DNA of 32,695 bases. It comes from JADLHS01 sp964539515 (GTDB lineage: Bacteria > Verrucomicrobiota > Verrucomicrobiia > Limisphaerales > JADLHS01). The stretch lies in contig CAZIJO010000044.1 in the NCBI GenBank assembly GCA_964539515.1, positions 1 through 32,695 of the forward strand. Reading direction: 5' to 3'. A program made the position numbers and the translations under genes. Below the pieces are notes generated by a model, which ran no database searches, was not told the origin of the DNA, and was given only the letters and a program-made list of their open reading frames with translations. Shown here piece by piece: positions 6,853 to 17,000 of the stretch. Numbering within the stretch: the first letter of the stretch is position 1; every line of letters starts with the position of its first letter.

Positions 6853-7569
6853 TCAGAACGTCGGCGCATCCGGCACCCGCGGGGCGTCGGCGATCTGCGG
6901 TCGGGTCGTCCAATGATACGTCGAAGTTGCGCATGGTTGCGACGTAATCTGCGCAGGCGATACCGGCGATGAAGGGCTTGGGTCTTGAGTCGCTGACGTG
7001 GTTGGAGACTGGATGGACGTTTGCCCCGCGACCACCTGCTTTTCCTGATGTTTGGCTGCGACTTGGGCCACAGTCCCCAACACCAATCCCGCGGCGGCAC
7101 CGATGGCCGCCCCTTTACCCGCCTGCTCGCTCCCCGCGCCAATCAACGCCCCGGATGCCGCCCCAAGCAGAGTCCCGCCGACGGCGTAGTTTGGCCGGTT
7201 CGGCCGGTAATAATAACCTGGCGCCATGTAGGCATTGGGCGAATAATAGGTGTAGACCGTTCCGTAGCCGTATCCCGAAACCGCCGCCGGCGCGGTCGTG
7301 TAGGTAACGGGTTGTTCAGCGTAAGCCACACGCTGATTCGCCTCCCCGATGAGCGCGCCGGCCAGCAGCCCGATGCCCGCCCCAATGGCGGCGCCCTGCC
7401 CGGAAAATGAATTGTACGAACCGCAGCCGTAGGAATAACTGCTCCCTCCGACCGCACCCCCGATCAACGCCCCCATGGCGGCGCCGGAAAAAGCTTCCGG
7501 ACTGAACAACTGCGCCCGCGCCGGCAGGAGGGCAACGCTTAACAAACAGGTCAAGATCAGTCTCTTCAT
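6853..7569 (-). CDS. Secreted glycine-zipper protein
   Basis: The 238-residue protein has a signal peptide (MKRLILTCLLSVALLPARAQ) and three glycine-zipper stretches: GAAMGALIGGAVGGSS near residue 29, GAAIGAGIGLLAGALIGEA near 59, and the pair GGTLLGAASGALIGAGS and GAAIGAAAGLVLGTVAQVAA near 131-172. A Tyr/Pro-rich spacer lies between them and a Ser/Thr/Pro-rich tail follows. Such proteins insert in or associate with the envelope; the exact role is unknown. It lies 178 bp upstream of the lpoB-like gene on the same strand, with repeats between. Confidence 0.8.
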   Translation of the reverse strand: MKRLILTCLLSVALLPARAQLFSPEAFSGAAMGALIGGAVGGSSYSYGCGSYNSFSGQGAAIGAGIGLLAGALIGEANQRVAYAEQPVTYTTAPAAVSGYGYGTVYTYYSPNAYMAPGYYYRPNRPNYAVGGTLLGAASGALIGAGSEQAGKGAAIGAAAGLVLGTVAQVAAKHQEKQVVAGQTSIQSPTTSATQDPSPSSPVSPAQITSQPCATSTYHWTTRPQIADAPRVPDAPTF

Positions 7570-7806
7570 ATCGCCAGTGTGTTCGACGACCAGAAATGGT
7601 CTTTATTCGTCAGGCCAAGCTACCACACCGGTCGCGGCTCGTAAATCCTTGCTGTGATTATGGCTTGCGGGTCACGGACCAGGGCCTAATCCGTCGGGAA
7701 CTCCCCGGCTTTCGCCCAGGGTCGAACTCGCCTTGCGGTCGGAGGCCTTGTCCGCGACGAGGATTGCATTTGCTTCACAACCGGCGCGCCGGTTCAATGT
7801 TCCGTA

Positions 7807-8580
7807 ATGATGGCCAAACGAGTTATTCCGTGTCTCGACGTGCACGACGGCAAAGTCACCCGCGGGGTCCAATTCGGCGTCGCCGAGAAAGGCGGCCTGC
7901 GCAATGTCGGCGATCCCGTTGCGCTTGCGCTGCGCTATAACGAACAGGGCGCGGACGAAATGGTATTTTTCGACATAACGGCCACCGCGCACGGTCGCGG
8001 CACAATCGTGGACGTGATCGAACGCGCGGCGGACCAGTGCTTCATGCCCCTCACGGTCGGCGGTGGCATCAAGTCCGTGGAGGACATGTACACGATGCTG
8101 CGGGCCGGGGCGGACAAAACGAGCATTAATTCAAGCGCCCTCGCCCATCCGGAACTCATCCGGCAGGGGGCGGAAAAATTTGGCAGCCAGTGCATCGTCG
8201 TCTCGATTGACGCCAAGCGCGTCGCGCCGGACAGGTGGGAAGTTTTCTCGCATGGCGGCCGCAAAGCCACCGGCCTTGACGCCGTGGAGTGGGCCAAGCG
8301 CGCCGTGTCGCTCGGGGCCGGCGAAATTGTTCTGAACTCGATTGACGCCGACGGCACCAAGGCCGGGTTTGATCTTGTCATCACACGCCGCATCAGCGAA
8401 TCCGTCGGCGTGCCGGTCGTGGCCAGCGGCGGAGCGGGCAGCTTGGAGCACATGGCGGAAGTGCTGCTCGAGGGCAAAGCCGATGCCGTGCTCGCCGCGA
8501 GCATCTTCCACTTTGGCACTTATACCGTCGGTGAGGTAAAACAGTTCCTGGCGAAGCAGAATATTCCGGTGCGATTGTAA
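7807..8580 (+). CDS. hisF: Imidazole glycerol phosphate synthase, cyclase subunit
   Basis: HisF closes the imidazole ring from PRFAR and ammonia, giving IGP and AICAR. The 257-residue (beta-alpha)8 barrel has all the family motifs: IPCLDVHDGKVTRGVQF with catalytic Asp near residue 12, VGGGIKSVEDMYTMLRAGAD, VSIDAKRV with the second catalytic Asp, VVASGGAGSLEHMAEVL and ADAVLAASIFHFG. Two adjacent ATGs (7807 and 7810) are possible starts. It is isolated here; hisH and other his genes are not in the window. The 237 bp before it holds no feature I can name. It converges on the methyltransferase gene with an 11-bp gap. Confidence 0.97.
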   Translation: MMAKRVIPCLDVHDGKVTRGVQFGVAEKGGLRNVGDPVALALRYNEQGADEMVFFDITATAHGRGTIVDVIERAADQCFMPLTVGGGIKSVEDMYTMLRAGADKTSINSSALAHPELIRQGAEKFGSQCIVVSIDAKRVAPDRWEVFSHGGRKATGLDAVEWAKRAVSLGAGEIVLNSIDADGTKAGFDLVITRRISESVGVPVVASGGAGSLEHMAEVLLEGKADAVLAASIFHFGTYTVGEVKQFLAKQNIPVRL

Positions 8581-8591
8581 GTGGCAGGCCC

Positions 8592-10094
8592 TTAGCGCGG
8601 CAATTCCACCTGCAGGAAACCGCGTTCAATCATGCTCCCGACCAGCCCGGTGAAATCCTCCAGAAGGAAACCTTTGGGCAATTCATCTGCCTGACTCGCG
8701 GTGGCAAACACTTCCGCCACTGAACGATTGCCGTTAAGCTGGGCGAGCAGCGGAACGACCCAGGCGTCCGGTCGCAACGCTGCCTCAAGGCCGGCCTCAA
8801 TGGCAAAGACAAATTCGGCCGGCACCAATTCCCCTTCCAGCACCACGTGGCGCGCGGTCAGTTGGAGCTGCGGAGCAAAGCGGGGCCGGGATTGTTGCAG
8901 CCAGGCGGCAAACCCCGGTTGGCGGGCGTGTTGTCGCCACGCCAGCAGCCGCGTAAAATCCGCCGCGCCCCCTTTGGGAGTCAGACCAATGCGGAATGGT
9001 TTCGGCGCCACCGGCGCGCAACAACGATGAATGATGATTGCCCCGTACACGAACTGCCGCGTTCCCAAGGAACGCAAACGGACGTACAAATCCTTCGCCT
9101 CCGCCTCGCTGATTTGCTGGCCGCGCTTGCGCAACGAATCAACGACCTCTTCCACGGAGAGGACCTTTTCCAGACCGAACACAATGTCGAACTCATCCCG
9201 GGCGGCGCCCAGCCAGTCGCGCACGCGTTGTTCCAACGTCTGCTCCTGCGTGTCGCGAGCCACACAGAGGACCACGCAGAGCCCCCCCGGCCGCAGATGC
9301 GCCGACAGGGCTTCAATCGTCCGGCGGGTCACCTCCTCGCCCGTCTCGCCCCCATCGCGATAGACCATGTTTGTTCCCGAGGCGGGAACGAAGGGTGGGT
9401 GGGCGGTGATCAAATCGAACTGCCGGCCGGAGACGGGCGCGAACAGGTCACCGCAGAAGCTTTGCACGTCCACCCCATTTAAGCGCGCGTTGAACTCGGC
9501 AAAAAACGCGGAACGCTCGGTGAGATCCGCCGTGGCCGCGGTACGGGCAGTACGCGCCAGGTGCAGCGCGCCAATCCCCGAGCCGCCGCACAGATCGAGC
9601 GCATCCCCGTCGCGCGCCTGGGGCAGGAGGCGTAAAAACCGCAACGTGCCCGCGTAGATCGCCGGAAAAACTATGTCCTGCGGGGGCGTAAAGGCGTCGC
9701 CCTCGGGGTCATCGCGGCGGTCCGTCGCCACCACGAAACCATCCACCGGATACAACCACACGGGACAGACCACCGCGGCCGGATTTTTCCGGTTCGCCCG
9801 AATCAGACCCAAGGTCTGCAAAGCGGCAAACACCGGGTCACCGCAAGCCGACCGGGCGTCCGTTTCCGCCACCGACAATCCCCGGACGAAAACTTGCAGG
9901 CACCAGCGGAGGGGAACCGGCAGCGCGTCGAGTTTGCCGTCCTCCCACCGGACCTGGCCCAGATCGCTCATGTCTTCCAGTTCCAGGACCCGACAAAGTT
10001 TCGCGTCGTTGAATTCGGCGCGTTGAAAAAAATCCCGGACCGCGGCAAACGCTTCAGCGTTGCCCAAATGCAGGGGAAAGCTGGTGGATGACAT
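8592..10094 (-). CDS. Class I SAM-dependent methyltransferase
   Basis: A 500-residue protein. Residues 163-180 carry the SAM-binding motif I (GDALDLCGGSGIGALHLA). The segment FDLITAHPPFVP (227-238) holds HPPF in the place of the NPPY motif of PrmC/RlmG-type amino- or RNA-methyltransferases. The N-terminal 150 residues look helical and winged-helix-like; the C-terminal end (LLAQLNGNRSVAEVFATASQ ... MIERGFLQVEL) looks like a PqqD-like small domain. The build resembles RNA or protein methyltransferases with an N-terminal recognition domain, but the substrate cannot be told. It starts 29 bp after tssA on the same strand and so may be co-transcribed with the T6SS genes. Confidence 0.8.
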   Translation of the reverse strand: MSSTSFPLHLGNAEAFAAVRDFFQRAEFNDAKLCRVLELEDMSDLGQVRWEDGKLDALPVPLRWCLQVFVRGLSVAETDARSACGDPVFAALQTLGLIRANRKNPAAVVCPVWLYPVDGFVVATDRRDDPEGDAFTPPQDIVFPAIYAGTLRFLRLLPQARDGDALDLCGGSGIGALHLARTARTAATADLTERSAFFAEFNARLNGVDVQSFCGDLFAPVSGRQFDLITAHPPFVPASGTNMVYRDGGETGEEVTRRTIEALSAHLRPGGLCVVLCVARDTQEQTLEQRVRDWLGAARDEFDIVFGLEKVLSVEEVVDSLRKRGQQISEAEAKDLYVRLRSLGTRQFVYGAIIIHRCCAPVAPKPFRIGLTPKGGAADFTRLLAWRQHARQPGFAAWLQQSRPRFAPQLQLTARHVVLEGELVPAEFVFAIEAGLEAALRPDAWVVPLLAQLNGNRSVAEVFATASQADELPKGFLLEDFTGLVGSMIERGFLQVELPR

Positions 10095-10123
10095 TGCCGG
10101 GAATTCGAATCTGGCAGGCGCGT

Positions 10124-11242
10124 CTAACTGGCCGCGGGTTCAGTATCCACGGCGCTGCCCATGATGGGGCGCAATGCGTCCACGGTCGCCAGGTTCAATT
10201 CCTGCATGGATTCCACAAAATTCATTCGGGCCATCTTCTGCGCCCGCTTCAACAAGTACGGCACCGGACTGGATGGTTCGACCTGCCGGTAATATTCGCA
10301 AATCGCGTCAATCATCCGGGCCACGTCCTCGCGCGAGCGCACGGCCCCGGTGATCGAAAGCGCAGCGGTCGCGCCAGAAGCGCCGGCCCCGCCCAGTACC
10401 ACATTACCCTCTGGAGAAACGGCCCCGGCTTCGGTTGCGCTGCCTGGCAAATAAGCCTGGAGCACGCCCTGGAGTTCCTTCAATACTTTCTGGAGTTCAT
10501 CGAAGCTGATGGTGTTGCCCGAGCCGAGCGTTTCAGTGAGGAACTGATCAAGCCCGGCCAACGCCTCCAATGATTCCGCCACCGCGGCATGGTTGGCCTC
10601 AATTTCGGCCGGGGCGGCGGCGCGAAACGCCTGGCCCAGTTGTGCGAGGTCCATTCCGGCAGGCGCCGCCGAACCTCCCTCGCCGCTTGCGGCTTCCGAC
10701 GTGTTTTCGGCCCGCCGATAGGCGGCCGATACCATGTCCAAAGTAACCGGTTCTGCGCCTTTCGGCCGGCAGAGCGGAGCCGTATAGAGATAATCAATTA
10801 TGGCCAGCCACTGTTGAATGTCGGGCCGAAGCGTCCCGCGCGGCGAATTCAAAGCGCCCAGGATATTCAAGCGTTGGGTCGGATCGTTGTTGTCTTCGAC
10901 GTCCAGGGGCGGATGAACAGTGGGCCAGTATTGTTCGACCAAACCGCGAACCAACTGGAGGCCATCACGAAAACCCGGCAAACCAGAAAGCTGAAGCGAA
11001 CTGCAGCAAAACATCATGGCCGCCCGCAAGTGCTTCGACTGGCCCAGGTACTCGATGCTCTTGGCTCTTAACTCGCGCCACTCCGGGGGCTCGGCCGGTT
11101 TCTCAACCGAGCCAACCTCGATCGACGGCTTGCCTTTGAGAATCCGCGCCAGTTCATCGTACGCCGGTTTTTCCGAAAGATCCGGCCCGCAGGGCTGCTC
11201 CGCTGAAACGGGCTTCAAGAGTTTTTCGACAAGTTCGTTCAT
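10124..11242 (-). CDS. tssA: T6SS protein TssA (ImpA family)
   Basis: TssA caps and primes growth of the T6SS sheath and tube on the baseplate. The 372-residue protein has the ImpA_N domain at the N-terminus (KPVSAEQPCGPDLSEKPAYD; WRELRAKSIEYLGQSKHLRA; GLVEQYWPTVHPPLD) and, near the C-terminus, EYYRQVEPSSPVPYLLKRAQ, the signature of the short TssA class. An Ala/Gly-rich linker separates the two. The ATG at 11242 gives the expected MNELVEKLLKPVS; the open frame upstream to 11326 reaches the end of the TagF-like gene and has no domain character. The context (tssK-tssL-tssM-tagF-tssA) supports the call. Confidence 0.93.
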   Translation of the reverse strand: MNELVEKLLKPVSAEQPCGPDLSEKPAYDELARILKGKPSIEVGSVEKPAEPPEWRELRAKSIEYLGQSKHLRAAMMFCCSSLQLSGLPGFRDGLQLVRGLVEQYWPTVHPPLDVEDNNDPTQRLNILGALNSPRGTLRPDIQQWLAIIDYLYTAPLCRPKGAEPVTLDMVSAAYRRAENTSEAASGEGGSAAPAGMDLAQLGQAFRAAAPAEIEANHAAVAESLEALAGLDQFLTETLGSGNTISFDELQKVLKELQGVLQAYLPGSATEAGAVSPEGNVVLGGAGASGATAALSITGAVRSREDVARMIDAICEYYRQVEPSSPVPYLLKRAQKMARMNFVESMQELNLATVDALRPIMGSAVDTEPAAS

Positions 11243-11322
11243 AATTAGGTTGTTGCTCGCGCACGCCGTTTTGTTGCCGGCCAGACTGTTGGCACTGCCC
11301 CCGTCGGCACCGGACGCCCCGG

Positions 11323-14007
11323 TCAATTGCCGTATTTGATTCGCTCTCTCAGGTCTTTGATAAATTTCTTCCGGTCGCCCTGGTCAAGCCAGCCGCCTTT
11401 CTGATACTCGCTCTCCAGGATATTGACCTGATTCAGATAGTAGTCCACCCCCGTCAGGCTCAACGCCCCTTCGATCACCTTCTGCTGGCGGGCTTCAGGG
11501 GTTTTGATTCGTGGATCGGTTGGCTTGAGAATGTTTAGTTGCACCAGCAGCACTTCCAGCTTGGCGTCGAGCCAGACGGGATCTTTCTTTCGCAACTCCG
11601 CCTGTTCATCGGCCTTGCCTTGCGTCCATTGGCGCAATTCGGCGAACGGTTTCTTCCCGGATACGGCGGGCGGCAACGCGGCCAGCTTGCCCTGCAATGC
11701 CTGCCAGTCACCGGCCTGCTTGAGCTTCTCCAGTTCGGCGAGCGACTTTTGCTCCGCGGCGACGAGGCGCAACAACTCCGCGAAAGGGGGCTTCGTCCGG
11801 TACTCGCGCCCGCTCAATTCGCCGACCAAGGAGTAATCACCAGCCGAGAATTTCTTTCCGGCGTCCGCCAGCGCCTTCTGTTCTTCGTTGATGCTGGTGA
11901 CCAATGAACTGAAAGCCGCAGTGCCCGAATACTTCTCACCGATAGCCAATGCCCCGCGGTAGTCGCCTTTCTCGAACAAGCTTTTCGCCGTCTGGCGGTC
12001 CTGCTGCTCGCCGGCGACACGTTCCAACTCGCCGGTGGCCCATTGCTGAATTTTCGCAAACGGTGGTTTCTGGAGTTTTCCCTGAACAATCAAGTCTTTG
12101 GCCGCTTGCGGCTGGCTGGCGGTTTGAAACCGTCGGGCCTTTGCCAACTGTTCCGCTTCCGCGGCTCCGTCTTGCAAGAGCTTTTGAAACGGGGGCTTTG
12201 CCCGCAAGGCCTGCACTTCCGACCATTCCAGGAACGCGTAGTCGCCGCCGGCGAACTCGGTGCTGGCTCGGTCCAGAATTTTCTTTTCGGCCGCGGCAGT
12301 TGTCCGAAGCTCATTGAATTTGCCCTTTTCGGGCAAAGGGACGGCCGGGTTGAGAATTGGAGTGTAGTTACCGGACTGCAAGTATTGGGTGAGTTGGGCC
12401 AGCTGATTGGACTCAACCTGGATCTGTGCCAGCAGCTCCTGAAAAGGTTCGGTCCCGGCCCATTTCCGGGAGATTTCCGCGGCCCGCTCATAGTTGCCCT
12501 GGGAAAAGGCGATCTGCGCCAGACCGGCGTCCTCCGCCCGCGCTTTGGCCGGCGCGGTGGAATCCTCAACGCGCGGCGCTTCCGATTTGGTCACTGCCGC
12601 GCTCGCGGCATTTGGCTTTTCAGCCGCCGGGGCACTCTCCCGGACGGCCTCCCGGGCCTGCTTTTCTTCAGAAATTCGCTTTTCATCCGCCAGCCGTTTT
12701 GCCTCGGCTTCCGCGGCGGCCTGTTCTTCCGCTTGTTTTGCGACCGGTGCCGCTGCCGCCGGGTTCGCGGCATTTTTTGCCGGCGCCTCGGATGAAGAAA
12801 TTGGGGCTGGCTCGACGTTGCCCTTCGTCAACGGCTTTGACTCCGCAGGCGAACCACGGTTCCCACCGAACAGCCAGACGCCAACGACCGCGGCAGGCAG
12901 AATGACGATACCCGCCAGAACTGCGAGCCAGAAGAAGCGCTTTCGTTCCGGCGGATTTACAGGAGTCACCGCTGCCGGGGCGGGTGGCGGAGTTTCACGC
13001 GCGGAAATGGGAGCTTGCGGCCGTACTGGGGAGGGAGACTCCATCCCCAGAAACTTCGCTTCCAACTGCCGCAGGCGCGGTTGTAGCGCGGGCGTCAGAT
13101 CGTAAGGGATGTGGGTAACCAGCGGCGCTGCTTTGGGTGAAGCCTGCAGGCAGAAGAAATCATCACTGGTCGGCTCCCCAATGATCGCATCCACCCAGTC
13201 AACTCCCTCCCGGGCAATCAGGAGCAGGGGCGATGACACAGCAACCGCACAACGCAGGAATTCCCCCCAGAGCACGAGCGAGCCATGGCGGGAATCCGCG
13301 GCCAAGGGCAACCGCAGATGACAGGAGCGCCCGTGGCCCCCCGGGCCCGGGGCCACTTGTCGAACGGAGTCCCCTACAGGTCCAAGCTCGTGCAAAGCAC
13401 GGAGGAGACCGATGCGATCCGGCCCCAAATCTTGATGATCGAGAAATCGGCGCCGGGTTTCGGCCGGCGAAGTCAGGCCGGCGACCTCCGGGGATGTTCC
13501 CGCCAGCATTCCGCGCAACCGATCCTGGGCCAGGCGACAGGCGGTGGAAACCTGATCGGCGGAAGCTGTCGCCCGGCACGCCTCCCGCAGGCGATCCAGT
13601 TCGGCCTGCGCTGGCGGGAAGATGAAGGCAGGGCTGGCGCCTTCAGCGTCCACGCACAAAACCATGGGATATTCCTTGCGACGCAAGCCGTCTTCCGACG
13701 AGAACATTTGGCCGGCGATCACGTGACCACCCCGGAGGCATAGAAAAATGTGGGCGAAACCTTCGAGCCGTTTTTCCGCGTCCAGCGCTTTCCACACGCC
13801 AGCGTCGATGCGGCCGCCAATGCCGGTGACGTACATCGACTGCTTGAACTGGGCGAGGGCCTCGGTCTCCACACCGATGCCGGGAATGTGATCGTTCCAA
13901 CCGGGATGCTTGCCGAACGCCGCCAGCGCGAGCCGGGCCGGACCGGCGTCGGCCCCCGATCGCCCGCCGGGATTGATCAATTTTTTCAGGAAACTCGTCG
14001 TTGCCAT
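11323..14007 (-). CDS. TagF-like protein fused to transmembrane helix and long repeat domain
   Basis: An 894-residue protein. Residues about 28-310 resemble the TagF/ImpM family (LAAFGKHPGWNDHIPGIGVE; ALAQFKQSMYVTGIGGRIDA; EYPMVLCVD). A Pro-rich linker leads to one membrane helix (358-380, FFWLAVLAGIVILPAAVVGV). Then comes an Ala/Glu/Lys-rich, probably coiled linker to about 490. The last 400 residues hold imperfect helical repeats of about 45-50 residues, marked by FxxGxY and KPPFxxLL. TagF proteins are usually about 200-300 residues without this tail. In Pseudomonas, TagF represses the T6SS post-translationally. By topology the TagF part is cytoplasmic and the repeats periplasmic. The chosen ATG (14007) is 19 bp after the tssM stop. 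The repeats from about 725 match the C-terminus of the kinase-like protein encoded at 25649-29020. Confidence 0.8.
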   Translation of the reverse strand: MATTSFLKKLINPGGRSGADAGPARLALAAFGKHPGWNDHIPGIGVETEALAQFKQSMYVTGIGGRIDAGVWKALDAEKRLEGFAHIFLCLRGGHVIAGQMFSSEDGLRRKEYPMVLCVDAEGASPAFIFPPAQAELDRLREACRATASADQVSTACRLAQDRLRGMLAGTSPEVAGLTSPAETRRRFLDHQDLGPDRIGLLRALHELGPVGDSVRQVAPGPGGHGRSCHLRLPLAADSRHGSLVLWGEFLRCAVAVSSPLLLIAREGVDWVDAIIGEPTSDDFFCLQASPKAAPLVTHIPYDLTPALQPRLRQLEAKFLGMESPSPVRPQAPISARETPPPAPAAVTPVNPPERKRFFWLAVLAGIVILPAAVVGVWLFGGNRGSPAESKPLTKGNVEPAPISSSEAPAKNAANPAAAAPVAKQAEEQAAAEAEAKRLADEKRISEEKQAREAVRESAPAAEKPNAASAAVTKSEAPRVEDSTAPAKARAEDAGLAQIAFSQGNYERAAEISRKWAGTEPFQELLAQIQVESNQLAQLTQYLQSGNYTPILNPAVPLPEKGKFNELRTTAAAEKKILDRASTEFAGGDYAFLEWSEVQALRAKPPFQKLLQDGAAEAEQLAKARRFQTASQPQAAKDLIVQGKLQKPPFAKIQQWATGELERVAGEQQDRQTAKSLFEKGDYRGALAIGEKYSGTAAFSSLVTSINEEQKALADAGKKFSAGDYSLVGELSGREYRTKPPFAELLRLVAAEQKSLAELEKLKQAGDWQALQGKLAALPPAVSGKKPFAELRQWTQGKADEQAELRKKDPVWLDAKLEVLLVQLNILKPTDPRIKTPEARQQKVIEGALSLTGVDYYLNQVNILESEYQKGGWLDQGDRKKFIKDLRERIKYGN

Positions 14008-14026
14008 GGCGGTCCGGAGGCTCCGG

Positions 14027-17000
14027 TTACTGCGGCCAGTTCTCCTTTTTCGGCAGCGGATTCTTGAGCCGGATATCAAACGCTTCCAACGTCCGGCGAT
14101 TGCCGTCGACAGTGACCGGGAACTTCAATTTCCATTCGGTGTCCCGGGTAGGACTGCGCTGGGCTTGATCTTTTTCCATCAAGCGAAGGAGGGTCCAGCT
14201 CTCTTCACCGGCAGTCGCGGTCTTCGTGGTTCGATCCACATTCGAAAAGAACTCGATTTTGATCCCGGCGTTGATGGGCACCTTCGCGACCATCGAAAGG
14301 GCATCCTTGGGCCGGGAGAGATCCTGGTTGAATTTTTCGCTGCCATCCACAAACACCTTGGCGTAGCGGAGCGAACCTGAGTACAAGCCCGCATCCCCGG
14401 CCCCGGCAGCCGGGGGGGTGAAGACAATCTCCAGCTCGGCGACTGTCCCATCCGCGTTTACTAGTCCGTTGATCACCTTGGAGAGCGAATTCGTACGCAA
14501 GGAAACCACCAGCGCACCAGCCGCCGGGAAAGATTGCCAGAGGGACTCGTTCAAATCGGCTTCGAAACCAGTGACAAACCCGGTCTTCAGGGCAACCAAC
14601 TCGGAACTGCTGAATGCCTCCGGGGCATTAAGGCGCAGGGGGAACTTGAATTCCGCCAACTTCTTCTTGATGTGCCGGGCGTAGTTCTCCACGAGCTGGT
14701 TCTTTAGCTGATCCGCGTTCTGGCCCATGATGCGGGTGCAGATGGTTGCGACCTGCTCGGCAAAGGGACCGCGATATGTTTGAAGGCCATTCGCGACATT
14801 CTGGGCATTGCTGGTCAGGCTGTTGAATCGCTGCCCCAGACTGCCGATGATCCGATCATCCGCCACCACTCGATTGGTCAACAGACTGCACGAACCAAGG
14901 TACAATCCCCAGCGCACTTCGTACGCCGACTCGGTCCCCCCGGTCGGAAAGGAAACGTAATTTTGATCCAGGTCGGCGAGGTCTTTGGCGCGCTGGCTCT
15001 TGGCCAGTTTTACGGAATCCGCCGCCCGTTTCTTGAAGGTGATCAGGAGGTCTCCAATCTGGCGGTACAATGGGGTGGTTTTGAATTTCTCGGGGAAGAG
15101 GTAGAGGTTGCGTTCGATGGCCAGTGCCGAGGCGCTGGCGGCTTCGGTCGCCAGAATATCGTAACCGACGGAAAGATTGGTGAGTGGCCGGCCGAGGTTG
15201 CTGGATACGGCTCGGAGCTGATCCAGGCTGGCACTGACGGCGCGCCGGGCCGCGCCCAAGTTTTGAATGGCATCGTCACACAAATTACCAGTGCCGGTGA
15301 ACACTTTCTGCTCGGTTTCCCGGTATTTGATGAATTCCGCCGTCAACGCGTTTAGCGCCGCCAGCCGGTTTGAAATGTCCAATTCGGTTTTGAGGTTGGC
15401 CTTGCGGAGACCTTCCAAGCCGTCCCCAATCGCCCGGTTGTTGGTCAAATCATCGCCGCCCACGAGGAAGGGTGGGGGCCAGGCCTTGTGCCCGCCACCG
15501 TCTTTCGAATACGTCCAGTTGAAGATATCCACCAGATTGGTGCCCGCCAAATTGGCGTCGGTCTCGGTCAGATAGGCGAGCATTGAATTCAAATAAGTCA
15601 CGGCGTTCGTTCCCACCCCGTAGTCCGACTTGGACGGATCGACCGCATCCGCCTGAAGCTGGATGAGCGACAGCAACGCATTCTGGTGCCGCCCCACGTT
15701 CCCGGCATCCGGCTCCCGGCCCATTTTTGCCCGGGTTCCATCCACGAGCGGTTTGAGGACACCGTGGTCAAACAAAATACGTTGGGCCGCTTTTCGCTCC
15801 TGCCCCGGACCAATGCCAAACCAGGTAAGTGGCTTGAAAATCCAGCTCACCGACAAGGGTTTCGAGACGACCGATTTGAGGCGCTGGTGATAATCCACCA
15901 CCGACAGGGTGCGTGAACCCACCTGGACCTCTTGATTCGTTCCCGCGTAAGTGTACCGGGAAACCCCATCCGCGCCCGGCCGGACGATGGCCGGGCTCCA
16001 TGGCCCCTCTTTCCATCCCTTGGCTCCGGCCTCCCATTCGGCGGCCTCTTCCAGCACACTCCGTTTGAGGTTCCCGAAACCGATGCCGGCGAAGAGCACC
16101 AGCAATAACATCGCCAGCCCGGCGGTACCAAAAATTGCGAACTGCCGCTTGCGCAGGAGCTGAATCGTGTTCGTCGCCCGGGTCACCAGCCCGCTCTCGC
16201 GAAACACTTTTTCAACAAAGAGATCGCGCAGGAAGAAAGCCCGGTTTTTCTCCCAGCTGCGATCCTCCGGCAACTGATCCACCGACAGCCCGGTGGCCAG
16301 GGCCATTGCCTCGTCCAACGCTTTGCCTTCGCGCATGGAGGACGTGAAATAAATGCCGCGCAAAAACACCGGCTTGGCCGACCATTCCCCGGCGACAAAA
16401 ACCGTTTCCAAATACCGGCGAAGTCGCGGCACGAGACGCATGACGCTTTCCGGCAAGGCAAACAAGGCGTCCATTTCATCCAGCCGGCGCTGGCCGCCGC
16501 GGCCCCCAAGCGGCTGGGAAGAGCCGGAGAAGAAAGTGGTTTCCCCCAACCGCGCTCCCGGAGCGGCGTCGCGCAAAATCAACGCCAGCCGCCGGCGGCG
16601 CAGACGGTCGGCCACGCTTTTCAAGTGTTGCTCGACCAGATCGGCCCGCAGGTGGGAGTCGAGCGGATCTGGATTGGACCAGCCGAACATCTGGTGCTGC
16701 AACAACGGATCCTCGATGTTGTCAAAAAACTCGCGAAAGCCCGTCAGCAAGTCGGCTTTGGTGACCAGCAGATAAACCGGGAAGCGCACGTCCAGCGTGC
16801 GCTGGATCAACTGCAGTTGTTGGGCGAGTTTGCTGGCTTTCTCCGAAATTTTGTCGGCGGAATCATGGATCAGGCTCTCGATGGAGAGCACGAGGAAGAG
16901 GCCGTTGATCGGACACTGGGGACGGGATTTTTTCAACAACCGGAGGAACTCGGCCCACTCGGGCGACGAGCCGGCCTGCGCTTCGCGGAAGATCATCGAA

